From Nocardia fluminea (GTDB lineage: Bacteria; Actinomycetota; Actinomycetes; Mycobacteriales; Mycobacteriaceae), in assembly GCF_002846365.1 (NCBI RefSeq), contig NZ_PJMW01000002.1, positions 1,426,001 through 1,490,000 of the forward strand: DNA of 64,000 nt. Reading direction: 5' to 3'. The notes below the pieces were generated by a model. The model was not told where the DNA came from. It saw only the letters and a list, made by a program, of their open reading frames with translations, and did not search any database. This document shows, in pieces, positions 1-9,710 of the stretch (its first letter is position 1; each line of letters begins with the position of its first letter). The position numbers and the translations under genes are program-made.

Positions 1-257
1 GCCGCGGTCAGATCCGGCCGCTCACGCAGCAGGCCCGCCGAAAGCAGCGACGCCACTTGACGATTCACGGTGGCGATACTCAAACCCGTTGCCCGCGCGG
101 CATTGTCGCGCGAAACCGGGCCGGAGGCGGCGGTTCGCAGCACCGCGGCGGCTGGGTTGTCACTGCGCCGAAGCTCCGGCGGCACAACGGGACGGGAAAC
201 ACGAGGACGACCAGCGCCGGTCCGGGAGACGGGGCGATCGATGATCGGAGCAGACAT
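1..257 (-). CDS. ROK-family transcriptional regulator, N-terminal part only
   Basis: Reading leftwards from ATG at 257, the 85 visible codons give a basic leader (GAGRPRVSRP) and then a winged helix-turn-helix: RRSDNPAAAVLRTAAS, followed by the recognition helix region ATGLSIATVNRQVASLLSAG. This is the DNA-binding head of ROK (repressor, ORF, kinase) proteins such as NagC and XylR. The sugar-kinase-like sensor domain lies beyond the window edge, so the ligand cannot be guessed. An inverted repeat just upstream (276-298) is a reasonable autoregulatory operator. The start is the first Met of the conserved head. The gene is truncated only by the window boundary. Confidence 0.8.
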   Translation of the reverse strand, partial: MSAPIIDRPVSRTGAGRPRVSRPVVPPELRRSDNPAAAVLRTAASGPVSRDNAARATGLSIATVNRQVASLLSAGLLRERPDLTA

Positions 258-275
258 ATGAAGTTCCTTGCCAAA

Positions 276-298
276 AATCCCGTTATCCCAACGGGATT
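276..298. promoter_or_regulatory. Inverted repeat, candidate operator of the ROK gene
   Basis: AATCCCGT at 276-283 is repeated as ACGGGATT at 291-298 with a 7-nt spacer. It lies 19 bases upstream of the ROK start codon, where an autorepressor would bind. Assignment to the ROK protein is inference. Confidence 0.45.
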
Positions 299-582
299 GC
301 CTACACGTGGGGCGTGGCAGCTCGCGAACCTGAGGGGCTCAGCTGCAGGAGCAGGAACGACACAGTTCGCGCGTCAACGGCAACCGCAAGCCCAGAGCGG
401 CGGTCACATAGGTGACCCGCTGGGCGGCGAGATGGTTGCTGGACATAACAATCAAGTTAACACCTAATCCCGACCCATCCAAGCCAAACCGGCGAATTGT
501 GCGCTGCGGCACACCATAGTCCCAGTTCAGCGCGTTGCGATGGGCGCGCAATGCGGTGTGACGGCATCCCGGATACGGCAAA
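299..582. other. Intergenic stretch without a recognised gene
   Basis: Between the ROK start and the terminator of the secreted-protein gene I see no convincing open frame. Bases 435-475 are relatively AT-rich (around ATAACAATCAAGTTAACACC) and may carry a promoter. I cannot assign -35 and -10 boxes with confidence. Confidence 0.3.
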
Positions 583-614
583 ACCCCTCCGGGAAAACAG
601 GTTCCGGGAGGGGT
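583..614 (-). terminator. Hairpin terminator of the secreted-protein gene
   Basis: ACCCCTCCGGGAA pairs with TTCCGGGAGGGGT around a short loop, with one mismatch. On the minus strand it follows the stop codon at 627 and is trailed by a T-containing stretch. Confidence 0.65.
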
Positions 615-626
615 CTCGCGCAGTAG

Positions 627-1337
627 CTACTTGGCCGGGGCCGTGAAGGGCGCGTTGACCGTCGTGAAGTACTGGATGGCGGCACCGATCGCGACCGGAG
701 CGGTGATGAAGATCTGACCGACCAGCGTGCCGAGCGCGCCGACGGCCAGGATGCCGCCGATGCAGCCGACCGCCGCGGCGGGCAGGAACGGACCGAAGAG
801 GCCGACGATCGTCGCCGCGGCGACGGTCGCGCCCGCGATGCCACCGAGGACGCAGCCGACGGCGCCGCCGGTGAGACCACCGAGGAGGGTGCCCACCGCG
901 GCACCGAGGGAGATCGTGCTGGTCAGCCGGTTCCAGGCCGCGACCTCACGGTCGTATTCGGTCTTGAAGGGCGCCTTGTCCTCGAACGGCAGGGCGACCG
1001 GCTTGTACACGGCCTTGGACACGTCGAGCTGCGGTGTCAGGGTGGCGGTGTTGCCCGCGATGTTCGCGGCGATGGGCAACTCGAAATCGTCGAGCCGGAA
1101 CGTCAGCGGGGTGGCCGCGATCGTCGTGCCGTTCGGGGCCTTCACCTTGAAAGCGCCGTCCTCGGCGACCAGCGAGCCGGCATCGGTGGTGATGACCGAC
1201 GTGCCGTCGACCTCCTGGGCCGTGAAGTTCACGGGGGTATCGGCCTGCGCGGTCGGCGCGGCGTTGACGGTGCCTGCGGTGATGCCGGTGGCCGCCGTCA
1301 GCAGCGCCGCGACCACGGCGAACTTCCTCATCTTCAT
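627..1337 (-). CDS. Secreted or envelope protein with a glycine-rich hydrophobic C-terminal half, unknown function
   Basis: The 236-residue product begins MKMRKFAVVAALLTAATGITAG with a cleavable Sec signal ending near VNAAPTAQA. Residues about 30-125 are a hydrophilic exported domain. Residues about 140-230 are unusually rich in Gly and Ala and form hydrophobic segments (GTLLGGLTGGAVGCVLGGI, then VGLFGPFLPAAAVG) resembling glycine-zipper membrane helices. Proteins of this plan are common in Nocardia as uncharacterised exported proteins. I recognise no catalytic motif. It is monocistronic, with its own terminator. Confidence 0.7.
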   Translation of the reverse strand: MKMRKFAVVAALLTAATGITAGTVNAAPTAQADTPVNFTAQEVDGTSVITTDAGSLVAEDGAFKVKAPNGTTIAATPLTFRLDDFELPIAANIAGNTATLTPQLDVSKAVYKPVALPFEDKAPFKTEYDREVAAWNRLTSTISLGAAVGTLLGGLTGGAVGCVLGGIAGATVAAATIVGLFGPFLPAAAVGCIGGILAVGALGTLVGQIFITAPVAIGAAIQYFTTVNAPFTAPAK

Positions 1338-1442
1338 AAAACTGCCAATCCCTCATCTGTTGTGGAGCTGTTCGAGATGCAAGCTTCGAGCAGATCCACC
1401 GTGGTGACGAGGGAAAAAAGCAGCTAGATCTTAACTAAGAAT

Positions 1443-2021
1443 TCATTTCGGGGCTTTGGCCGCCGCTTTGGCCTGCTTCTTGAATTCCCGTACTTCCGAC
1501 AATGTTTCGGCATCGACGACGTCGGCGACCGAGCGTCGTGAGCCGTCGTCGCCATAGGATCCCGCCGCTTTTCGCCAGCCGTCCGGCTGCACGCCGCGCT
1601 GTTTTCCGAGCAAGGCGAGAAAGATCTTCGCCTTCTGCGCCCCGAACCCCGGCAGGTCCTGCAACCGGCGCAGCACCTCGGCGCCGTCGGGGTCGCCCGC
1701 GGTCCAGATCTGCGCAGGTACACCGTCGTAATGCTCGATCACATACTGGGCGAGCGCCTGCGCCCGCCGCGCCATCGACCGCCCATAGCGGTGAATCGCC
1801 GGTGGGGTGGCCGCAAGTTCCTCGAATTCGGCCGGATCCGCTTCGGCGATGCGGCGCAGCTCGAATCCACCCATGCGCTCGGCGAGTTTGCGCGGCCCAC
1901 GAAACGCGTGCTCCATCGGGTACTGCTGGTCGAGCAACATCCCCAGCAGCAGCGCGAAATCGTCGGTGCTGAGTAGTTCGTCGGCCTCGGATTCCTGCGC
2001 GAGGCACAGCGTGCGAGTCAT
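1443..2021 (-). CDS. HhH-GPD-type base-excision repair family protein
   Basis: This 192-residue protein has the alpha-helical fold of HhH-GPD glycosylases. Residues about 20-60 carry LLLGMLLDQQYPMEHAFRGP, typical of actinobacterial family members, and about 115-135 hold the helix-hairpin-helix LPGFGAQKAKIFLALLG. No cluster of four cysteines is seen, so it is not a standard iron-sulfur endonuclease III. The C-terminus is short and basic. ATG at 2021 (MTRTLCLAQ) is preferred over an upstream ATG at 2084 because the latter would extend into the divergent methyltransferase gene. Substrate specificity is unknown. Confidence 0.75.
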   Translation of the reverse strand: MTRTLCLAQESEADELLSTDDFALLLGMLLDQQYPMEHAFRGPRKLAERMGGFELRRIAEADPAEFEELAATPPAIHRYGRSMARRAQALAQYVIEHYDGVPAQIWTAGDPDGAEVLRRLQDLPGFGAQKAKIFLALLGKQRGVQPDGWRKAAGSYGDDGSRRSVADVVDAETLSEVREFKKQAKAAAKAPK

Positions 2022-2097
2022 ACATTCATCGTGACACATTTCACCAGTAGCCTCTGAGTCCATGCTTACGAGGACTGCTCCCACTCTGGCGGTGCGT

Positions 2098-2904
2098 ATG
2101 ACCGACTACACCCCACGACCGGCCCGCTTCGATCAAGCGGGCCGGGATCAGCTGATCGACGCCCATGATCTGGAAGTCACCCAACCCGGAATGCGCGCGC
2201 TCGGCGCCTGGAGTCACAGCGCGCTGGCGTTGCGGCCCGGCGAGAGCGCCCTCGATGTCGGGTCCGGTACCGGATCGGAGGTGATCACCTTCGCCGAGCA
2301 GGTCGGGCCCGGCGGCGCCGCGATCGGCGTCGAGCCGGACCCGAATCTGCTGGCCTCGGCGCAGCGCCGCGCGGCCGAGTCCGGGTCGAGCGCGCGCTTC
2401 GTCTCCGGCGACGCCTACGGCTTGCCGTTCGGCGCCGATACCTTCGACGCGGTGCTGTGCGAGCGCGTGTTCCAGCACCTCACCGCACCCGCCCGAGCGG
2501 CCGCCGAGATCGCCAGGGTGCTGCGCCCCGGCGGGCGCGCTGTGGTGGTGGACTGCGACTGGGCGACCGCGATCGTCCATCCCGGCAACCCGAGGGTGGC
2601 GAGCGCGGTGATCGACACCCTGATCTCCTCGACCACCAACCCGCTGTCGGGCCGCCGCCTCGCCGGGCTGCTCAGCGGCAGCGGCCTGGTGGTCGACGAG
2701 ATCGGCTCACACGCGCTGGTGCAGGACCGAACGGTCGGCGCGGGCGCCCTGGTCCGCCGGATAGCGGACCTGGCCACCCTGCGCGGGACGATCACCCCCA
2801 CCGAACGCGATCAGCTCCTCGCCGACCTCCGCACAGGCGCGGACCGCGGCGACATCCACATCTCCGTCACCCTCTTCGGCGCCCTCGTCCACAAACCGAC
2901 CTGA
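2098..2904 (+). CDS. Class I SAM-dependent methyltransferase (UbiE/Methyltransf_11 type)
   Basis: The 268-residue protein shows the Rossmann methyltransferase signature: motif I LDVGSGTGSEVITFA near residues 55-70, an acidic end to strand 2 (GVEPD), motif II FDAVLCERVFQHL, and motif III RVLRPGGRAVVVDCD. The substrate cannot be read from the sequence. ATG at 2098 (MTDYTPRPARF) aligns with the family start; an in-frame ATG at 2062 is less likely. The gene is divergent from the HhH-GPD gene and is followed by structured repeat copy 1. Confidence 0.85.
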   Translation: MTDYTPRPARFDQAGRDQLIDAHDLEVTQPGMRALGAWSHSALALRPGESALDVGSGTGSEVITFAEQVGPGGAAIGVEPDPNLLASAQRRAAESGSSARFVSGDAYGLPFGADTFDAVLCERVFQHLTAPARAAAEIARVLRPGGRAVVVDCDWATAIVHPGNPRVASAVIDTLISSTTNPLSGRRLAGLLSGSGLVVDEIGSHALVQDRTVGAGALVRRIADLATLRGTITPTERDQLLADLRTGADRGDIHISVTLFGALVHKPT

Positions 2905-2943
2905 GACGGCCCGCCCCCGTAAACCACGAAAGTGTTCTGCAAA

Positions 2944-3052
2944 GGGCGGGGCCCGCCCTGATCTGGACTGACCGGAGGGTGCGACGAAGGAGTACCCGGA
3001 GGGAGGGAAGATCAGGGGCCCGAAGGGCCCCGCCTCGAGCGCGCCAGCGCTC
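2944..3052 (+). repeat. Structured interspersed element, copy 1
   Basis: A 109-bp element. The left arm GGGCGGGGCCCGCCCTGATC and the right arm beginning GATCAGGGGCCC pair with each other and enclose an apical hairpin with loop GCGACGAAGGAG (2981-2992). Downstream lies a small hairpin GAGCG-CGCCAG-CGCTC (3037-3052). Copy 2 (15498-15605, reversed) is nearly identical. Copies at 55955 and 63716 share the loops but have different, still complementary, stems. This copy lies between convergent genes, unlike the others. Confidence 0.85.
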
Positions 3053-3058
3053 CAGATT

Positions 3059-4447
<1,389 letters not shown>

Positions 4448-4492
4448 TCAGGCTCGCACGCTGCGAAGGTGCGTAGGCCGATCAGTCGGAGC

Positions 4493-4524
4493 GGGGACCC
4501 CTGAAATTAAAGGGGACCCCGCGC
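4493..4524 (-). terminator. Hairpin at the 3' side of SRP RNA
   Basis: GCGGGGACCCCT and AGGGGACCCCGC flank a short A/T-rich loop and form a 12-bp stem with one central mismatch. It overlaps the 3' end of the SRP RNA, so it may be an alternative terminator fold. Confidence 0.45.
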
Positions 4525-4604
4525 ACCCGGCAGAGCCCGTTGACCCTTGCTGCCTTCCGGCCCTGGGGGAGTTCACAGGATGCTCGCCGCGCGGGATCCG
4601 TCGG
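4511..4604 (-). ncRNA. ffs: Signal recognition particle RNA, small (4.5S) bacterial type
   Basis: On the minus strand the central domain IV is plain: CCCAGGGCCGGAAGGCAGCA, the GGAA tetraloop and asymmetric internal loop that bind Ffh. Flanking arms GGATCCCGCGC and GCGCGGGGTCC pair to close the helix. The length of about 94 nt matches the small SRP RNA of actinobacteria. Exact ends are estimated from the closing stem. Confidence 0.9.
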
Positions 4605-4628
4605 CCAGTGTAGCGGTTGTTCCCGGTA

Positions 4629-5195
4629 CTAGCGATTCCGGTCTTCGAACAGCAGGTCGGCGGCGCGCGTGAGTACCTCGACGCGGGTGCGGCCCGCATG
4701 GTCGGCGGCCAGGAAGTGGCTGCCGATGGTGGCGCAGAAGGCGAGCAGGCTCCTGGCTTCGACCTCGTCGGGATCTTCGCAAAACACGCCGATTGTCTCG
4801 CGCAGCAACGTCATTCGTGTGTTGTCGACGCGTCGCAAGCGTTCGGCGACGTCGTCGTCGCGGCGGGCCCAGTCGCGGATCGCGAGGTCGATCGGGAGCA
4901 GGCGATCGCTGGAGAAGGTGAGCAGGCCCGCCACTCGCGCCTTGGTCTTCGGGTCGAGGGTTTCGACGCGTTCGAGCACCTGGTCGGTCGCTTCGCTCTC
5001 CCACACGTCGAGCATCGCGGTGAGCAGCGCGTCGCGGTCGGCGAAGTAGCCGTAGAAGCCGCCCTTGGTCACGCCGATGCGTTTGGCCAGCGCCTCGACC
5101 CGCACGGCGTCGACCCCGGAGGTCGCCAGGACGGCCAGACCCTCTTCGACCCATCTGGTCCGGGGAGTTCGCGCGGTACCCACGACGTGTTCCAC
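4629..5195 (-). CDS. TetR/AcrR-family transcriptional regulator
   Basis: The 188-residue protein has the TetR helix-turn-helix at residues about 15-55: GVDAVRVEALAKRIGVTKGG, then FYGYFADRDALLTAML. The C-terminal helical domain would bind an unknown ligand. I place the start at GTG 5195 because GAGGG sits about eight bases upstream; the much longer open frame to 6389 is antisense to the next gene. The divergent spacer to 5352 contains a palindromic ACTCGAGT core (5236-5243) that could be its operator. Confidence 0.82.
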   Translation of the reverse strand: MEHVVGTARTPRTRWVEEGLAVLATSGVDAVRVEALAKRIGVTKGGFYGYFADRDALLTAMLDVWESEATDQVLERVETLDPKTKARVAGLLTFSSDRLLPIDLAIRDWARRDDDVAERLRRVDNTRMTLLRETIGVFCEDPDEVEARSLLAFCATIGSHFLAADHAGRTRVEVLTRAADLLFEDRNR

Positions 5196-5232
5196 CTCAT
5201 ATCCCTCGACGGCAGCCGTATCCCGACCAGTC

Positions 5233-5247
5233 GATACTCGAGTGTAC
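5233..5247. promoter_or_regulatory. Palindromic element in the divergent TetR spacer
   Basis: A perfect 8-bp palindrome ACTCGAGT (5236-5243) lies in the only AT-richer part of the spacer, upstream of the TetR gene. It is a plausible operator core, but no flanking half-sites are clear. Confidence 0.3.
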
Positions 5248-5351
5248 GCAACCGTATAACCTTCGCCGCGACGGCGACGCTGGCTACGATCTATCCGATA
5301 TCGGCAGCGGGGGGTTCGGTGTTCCCCATGACTGGAGAGGGGGGCCCGATC

Positions 5352-6353
5352 GTGACCGGCCCGAATCAGCAACCACCCGGCGACGGTGTGCCGCCGTCCG
5401 ACCCCACTGTCGCGTGGTGGGAACGACCAGGCGAAGGCGCGGGCCAGAGCCCCGGCCAGGCCGACCCGACGGTGCTGCGCGGCAATATCGGCGCGCCCGG
5501 CCCGTACACCGCGCCGCCGACGCCGTACCAGAGCGGCGCGAACCCCCAGCCCTACACCGCGCCGCCCGGGCCGTACCAGAGCGGTGCGAGCCCACAACCG
5601 TTCCCGCAACCGCAGCAGTTCGCCCAGCCGCAGTTCGGCCAGCCGCAAGGCGCTTATCAAGCGCCGCAGCCGCAATGGGGCGCACCGCCGCGGCCGCCCT
5701 CGTCGGGCAACAAGGCCGTGTGGTGGATCGTGGGTGGCGCCATCGTGGCGGTGGGCGTTCTCGTGATCGGCCTGATCGCATTCACGGTCAACAAGGCCGA
5801 CGACGACAACCCCTTCGGTCCCGATCCGGACAAGTGGGCGGGCAGCTACGTCTACAAAGACGGCAAGAACGCCTGTGACCTGGTCGATCTCACCGTACTG
5901 AACCAGTGGGCGTCCACCCGCGAGACGACCACCCACACCGAGCGCGGACCGTCGGAGTACATCGGCGGCGGCTCCTACGACTGCGACGCCAAGAACCAGG
6001 AGTCGGGCCGCAACGCCAATGCCGCGGCCATGGGGCTCGAGGTGGAGTTCAAGACCGAGAGCGAGACCGAGTCCGACTACTCGCGCTGGAAGGGCTACGA
6101 CACCAAGACCACCGGCAAGGACTACGACCACGGCGCCGTGAGCGGCCTCGGCACGGAGGCGTACTACGCCAGCGAGCAGCGCACCTACGGCTCCATCCCG
6201 AGCGACTACTCCATGGTGGTGGCCGCGCACGACAGCAACATCTCCGTGAAGGTGGAGATCGAGGTGTCGACAATGCGCACGGTCGACAAGGCCGCCATGC
6301 GCACCGCCGCCGAGACCCAGGTCCGCAAGGTACTGGCCGCTTTGAAGAAGTAG
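5352..6353 (+). CDS. Membrane-anchored protein with proline/glutamine-rich cytoplasmic N-terminus and extracytoplasmic domain
   Basis: The 333-residue product starts with about 115 residues rich in Pro, Gln and Tyr containing two near-identical YTAPP-PYQSGA units, then one transmembrane helix (WWIVGGAIVAVGVLVIGLIA), then about 170 extracellular residues. The outer domain has two cysteines (NACDLVDLT and YDCDA), reminiscent of DUF3558-type envelope proteins, but I am not certain of the family. GTG 5352 follows GGAGAGGGG; ATG 5328 is an alternative. Its position next to ffs and a tRNA-Ser matches a mycobacterial membrane gene (Rv3723 region). Confidence 0.72.
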   Translation: MTGPNQQPPGDGVPPSDPTVAWWERPGEGAGQSPGQADPTVLRGNIGAPGPYTAPPTPYQSGANPQPYTAPPGPYQSGASPQPFPQPQQFAQPQFGQPQGAYQAPQPQWGAPPRPPSSGNKAVWWIVGGAIVAVGVLVIGLIAFTVNKADDDNPFGPDPDKWAGSYVYKDGKNACDLVDLTVLNQWASTRETTTHTERGPSEYIGGGSYDCDAKNQESGRNANAAAMGLEVEFKTESETESDYSRWKGYDTKTTGKDYDHGAVSGLGTEAYYASEQRTYGSIPSDYSMVVAAHDSNISVKVEIEVSTMRTVDKAAMRTAAETQVRKVLAALKK

Positions 6354-6420
6354 CAGGTCAGACCCGGTCGCGAAGGGCCGGTTTGGCATCGACCCCCTGC
6401 GACCCGCTATGCTGCTCCAC

Positions 6421-6505
6421 GGAGGATTCGCCTAGTGGCCTATGGCGCTCGCCTGGAACGCGGGTTGGGTTAACGCCCTCAGGGGTTCAAATCCCCTATC
6501 CTCCG
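6421..6505 (+). tRNA. tRNA-Ser, anticodon GGA
   Basis: Acceptor arms GGAGGAT and ATCCTCC, anticodon loop CTGGAAC (anticodon GGA), a long class II variable arm, and T arm GGGGTTCAAATCCCC are all present. CCA is not encoded. A terminator follows at once. Confidence 0.95.
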
Positions 6506-6512
6506 CAACAGC

Positions 6513-6553
6513 AGGGCCCTGATCGGTTCGCCGGTCGGGGCCTTGTTCGTTTA
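6513..6553 (+). terminator. Rho-independent terminator of tRNA-Ser(GGA)
   Basis: GGCCCTGATCGG pairs with CCGGTCGGGGCC (two G-T pairs) around a TTCG tetraloop, followed by TTGTTCGTTT. Confidence 0.85.
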
Positions 6554-6769
6554 ATCGGTGGATCTGTCAGTGGGCTTCCGTAGAGTGAGCCCCGATGGTG
6601 CGGGAGACCCCCACCACACCCACATACCGTCGTCGCCGCCCCAAAAACTGATGTGCGTGCCGACACAGTCCAGTGGGTACCCAGCCTTCGCGCCGGTCCG
6701 GAGTTCGGATCGCGCCGGTCGATGCCACGAGCGCGTCGATCGCAAAGAAATCAGAAAGTACAGAACGAA

Positions 6770-7198
6770 GTGAATACATCACCTCACACGAGCATCGGGC
6801 GCGACGCGTCCGCGCCGATCCGGCTGATGCTGCGTGATCGCACAGCCACCACCGGGCCGATCGACGGCGCCTGGTGGCCGCGAACCGACCAGCCGATGAC
6901 CGAGTTGCACCAGTTGGTGAGCGCGGTCGGACCGCGGATCGGCAAGCTGGCCAGGCTCGGATTCGACTGGACCGCCGGCGAATCCGGCGACAGCACAACC
7001 GGCAACGACCAGGCCGCGCGCATCATGCACGTGGTCGGCAGCAACGGCGCGGCCCTCGCGCTGCTGGTCATCCCCGCCGCCACCGAGGCACCGGCCGCCC
7101 GCAGCCAGATGCGCTGGGCGGCAGGCAAACCACGCATCCAGGACCCCGCACCCGCCGACACGGCGGCCGACGGGCCACGCACCCTCGTGCAGATCTGA
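6770..7198 (+). CDS. DUF5994 family protein
   Basis: The 142-residue protein has the opening pattern APIRLMLRD followed by GPIDGAWWPRT and a later LGFDWTAGES, which I recognise as the actinobacterial DUF5994 family. Function is unknown. It has no signal peptide or membrane helix and ends in a flexible Ala/Pro-rich tail. Start GTG 6770 fits the family N-terminus; the ribosome binding site is weak (AGAAAG). It converges on thrE. Confidence 0.7.
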   Translation: MNTSPHTSIGRDASAPIRLMLRDRTATTGPIDGAWWPRTDQPMTELHQLVSAVGPRIGKLARLGFDWTAGESGDSTTGNDQAARIMHVVGSNGAALALLVIPAATEAPAARSQMRWAAGKPRIQDPAPADTAADGPRTLVQI

Positions 7199-7234
7199 GC
7201 GGATCCGGCCGGCACCCCTGACGCGGATCCGGGT

Positions 7235-8686
7235 TCATCGGTCGCTGGTGTAGGTCGGGTCGAAGTCGCGCGGCGCACCGCGGCGACTCAGCAAGCGGTC
7301 GAACCATTCCCCCAGGATGACGCCCGCGGCGAGCGCGCAGCCCACACCGAACGCACCGAGGATCTGCCCGAACCCGAGCACCGTTTCATCGTCGAGCAGG
7401 GCATACAGCCCGCGATAGACCTTCAGACCGGGCAGCAGCGGGGTGATGCCCGCGGCCGCGACGACCAACGGCGGGGTGAGCGCGCGACGCGCCATCAGAC
7501 CACCGGCGAGACCGATCAGCGTCGCCGCCAGACCGGCAGCGACCACCGGCCCGAACCCGATGTACTGCGCACCGAGATAAGCCATGGTGCCGCCCGCGCC
7601 GCTGAGCCCGGCGGCGACCAGCGCCCGCCGCTCGGCGTAGCAGGCCATCGCGAACGCGATCGCCGCGACGGCACCCGCGATCAGTTTGATCGGCAGATTC
7701 TCGATATCGCGACCAGCGCTCGCCGCGATCTCCGGTACCGCGATTCCCATCATGGTCGAAATGCGCAGCGCCAGACCGATCCCCGCGACGATGCCCGCGG
7801 TCATCATCACCACTTCGAGCATGCGGGCCGCGGCGGTGATAGGCGCGCCCGTGATCGCGTCCTGCACCGAACCGACCAATTGCAAACCCGACAGCAACAC
7901 CGTGATCCCCGCGGCCACGATCAGCGCGGCATCGGCCCGCCAGTGGTCACTGAACGCGGCGAGCGCGATGGCCGGGGCAGCCGCGATGACACCACCGATC
8001 ATGTGCTGAAAGAACAACGGCAGGCCGAGCTGATGCAACGCCCGGTTCACCACATCGATCACCGCGGTGGTCGCGAAACTGATGGCGGCGAGCATGACCC
8101 CACCGCCGAGTAGCACCGCGATCGCCGCCGCCAGCAGCGACCAGCCCGCCGTCGACACCCACCGGGGATAAGGGTGCCGCGACGAGATGAGCTCGTCGAG
8201 GGCAGCGTGCGCCTGGTCGACGGGGACGATCTGGCTGCGGATCCGACGGGTGAGCCGGTCGACCGCGGCCAACCGGGTGAAGTCGAGTGAGCGGTATTTG
8301 ACCACCCGCATATCGCTGGCGGGCGGCAGTCGCGTCCCGCGATCGGCCCAGATGCGGATCGCGTCGAAGGTGACATCGATGTCGCAATTGTTCAGGCCGT
8401 AGGTGGAAGCGATGAAGCGGACCTGCGCGGTGGTGTCACCCACACCGGTGCCCGCCGCGAGCACGACCTCACCCACCCGCACCGCCAGGTCGAGCACCTG
8501 CGCGACCTCGGCGTCGTCGGCCAGGTCGATCGGCTGGAGCGGGGTGGGCGCGGCGACGATGTTGTCCGCGGTGGCGCGCTGCGACGGCAGCACGAACGGC
8601 CGGCGCAGTCGCCACCAGCGGGGCCGTGGACCCGGGCGTTCCATCACAGTGGCGCCGTCGCCTTCCGCCAAGGGGTCCGCACTCAT
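7235..8686 (-). CDS. thrE: Threonine/serine exporter family protein (ThrE type)
   Basis: This 483-residue inner-membrane protein carries the hydrophilic N-terminal ThrE region (residues about 70-200: VGEVVLAAGTGVGDTTAQVR, then CDIDVTFDAIRIWADRGTRL) followed by about ten hydrophobic helices. This is the fused form that combines the ThrE/YjjP and YjjB halves. Corynebacterium ThrE exports threonine and serine using the proton gradient. M. tuberculosis has the homologue in the same neighbourhood (Rv3737). The start is the Met of MSADPLAEGDG. No operon partner is seen. Confidence 0.9.
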   Translation of the reverse strand: MSADPLAEGDGATVMERPGPRPRWWRLRRPFVLPSQRATADNIVAAPTPLQPIDLADDAEVAQVLDLAVRVGEVVLAAGTGVGDTTAQVRFIASTYGLNNCDIDVTFDAIRIWADRGTRLPPASDMRVVKYRSLDFTRLAAVDRLTRRIRSQIVPVDQAHAALDELISSRHPYPRWVSTAGWSLLAAAIAVLLGGGVMLAAISFATTAVIDVVNRALHQLGLPLFFQHMIGGVIAAAPAIALAAFSDHWRADAALIVAAGITVLLSGLQLVGSVQDAITGAPITAAARMLEVVMMTAGIVAGIGLALRISTMMGIAVPEIAASAGRDIENLPIKLIAGAVAAIAFAMACYAERRALVAAGLSGAGGTMAYLGAQYIGFGPVVAAGLAATLIGLAGGLMARRALTPPLVVAAAGITPLLPGLKVYRGLYALLDDETVLGFGQILGAFGVGCALAAGVILGEWFDRLLSRRGAPRDFDPTYTSDR

Positions 8687-8804
8687 ACCTCGAAGGTAAT
8701 GGCGATCGCAGCACCTTCGCCGTCTCGCAATCAGTTCGTCAACGTGTCGGGTACGAATCCGGTGGTATCGGGCGCGTGGCGACGGTCGAGGTCGCGCTCC
8801 AGGG

Positions 8805-8936
8805 TCAGATGTCGTCGATCAGTCCGGTGCTGTAGGCGGTCGCCGCCAGGTGCTGTAAGCAGCGGGGACCGCATCCGTCGTGCTGAGTCAGCACGAAACG
8901 GGCCTGCTGGAGCGAAGAAATGGAAGAATCGGCCAC
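8805..8936 (-). CDS. Small protein with a His-Cys pattern, unknown
   Basis: A 43-codon frame from GTG 8936 encodes a Gln/Arg-containing helix and then QHDGCGPRCLQHLAATAYS. The C-x3-C spacing flanked by two histidines resembles a small zinc-binding knuckle and is unlike random antisense coding. There is no clear ribosome binding site. The frame also contains a 17-bp palindrome (8879-8895, CGTGCTGA-G-TCAGCACG) that could be an operator for the XRE gene at 9066. It is either a short gene or a chance frame. Confidence 0.4.
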   Translation of the reverse strand: MADSSISSLQQARFVLTQHDGCGPRCLQHLAATAYSTGLIDDI

Positions 8937-9065
8937 ACAGTCGGCATGTGCGGCGCGCCAGTGGTCTTCGTGACGGAGGGTGGCGGCGCGCGACGTCGGC
9001 GGGTCTGGTGCGGAAGTGTCCAGCAGGGCGTGACGGGAGGGGCAGGCAATGGAGGCGATGACTGT

Positions 9066-9710
9066 ATGAACACCGGGACCGGGAAGGTGATCCAGGAGCG
9101 GCGCAGGCTGCTCGGGCTCTCGCAGCCCGCGCTGGCCACCGCGATCGGCGTGAGCTCGCGCCAGATCACCAGGTACGAGTCCGAAGAGCAGTCGCCCACC
9201 CTGCCGGTCGCGGTCCGATTGGCCGACGCCTTGCAGGTCTCGCTGGCGGAGCTGGCCGGCATCGTGGACAACCGCGTCGACCTGGCGGGTGACTGGTGGG
9301 CAGCCTGGCAGAAGCCGGCGAACCACGCCGACGAGGTCGAGATAGCGGCGGTGACCATCCGGCACGAGGGCGACCATCTGATGCTCGACTCGGCCGCCGA
9401 ACCACCCGCGCCCGAAGCCGATCCGGTCGCCCAGGTGCGTGGCGAGATGCGCGTATGGGAGGGCGAGGCGCTCACCGGGTGGATGCGCGGCATGGACATC
9501 GCGTTCCCGGTCGGCACCATCTACTACTCGCTGCATCCCCAGGGTGCTCATGCCGTCGGCTCGTGGACGACGAAATCGGGCCCCGACGGTCTGGTGCGTG
9601 GCTGGAGTGTCCTGGCGCGGGAGAAATCCGACGCCGAGAAGCTCCTGGCGGAGATGCTGCGTACCGACGGCAATGTCGAATCGTGGCCGGGTCCCGCGCG
9701 CTCGGCCTGA
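9066..9710 (+). CDS. XRE-family helix-turn-helix regulator
   Basis: The 214-residue protein has an N-terminal HTH_3 domain (residues about 6-58: IQERRRLLGLSQPALATAI, then SSRQITRYESEEQSPTL). About 150 residues follow, with conserved tryptophans (GDWWAAWQ, GWMRGMD, GSWTTK) in a beta-rich domain of unknown ligand. ATG 9066 has GGAGG about nine bases upstream. The domain plan resembles the XRE protein at 29553-30293 in this window. Its 3' end overlaps the convergent small membrane gene. Confidence 0.8.
   Translation: MNTGTGKVIQERRRLLGLSQPALATAIGVSSRQITRYESEEQSPTLPVAVRLADALQVSLAELAGIVDNRVDLAGDWWAAWQKPANHADEVEIAAVTIRHEGDHLMLDSAAEPPAPEADPVAQVRGEMRVWEGEALTGWMRGMDIAFPVGTIYYSLHPQGAHAVGSWTTKSGPDGLVRGWSVLAREKSDAEKLLAEMLRTDGNVESWPGPARSA

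Noticed and set aside
5196..6389. N-terminal extension of the TetR frame to 6389
   Set aside because: The extension is antisense to the membrane protein gene, and the TetR domain has a good GTG start with ribosome binding site at 5195.
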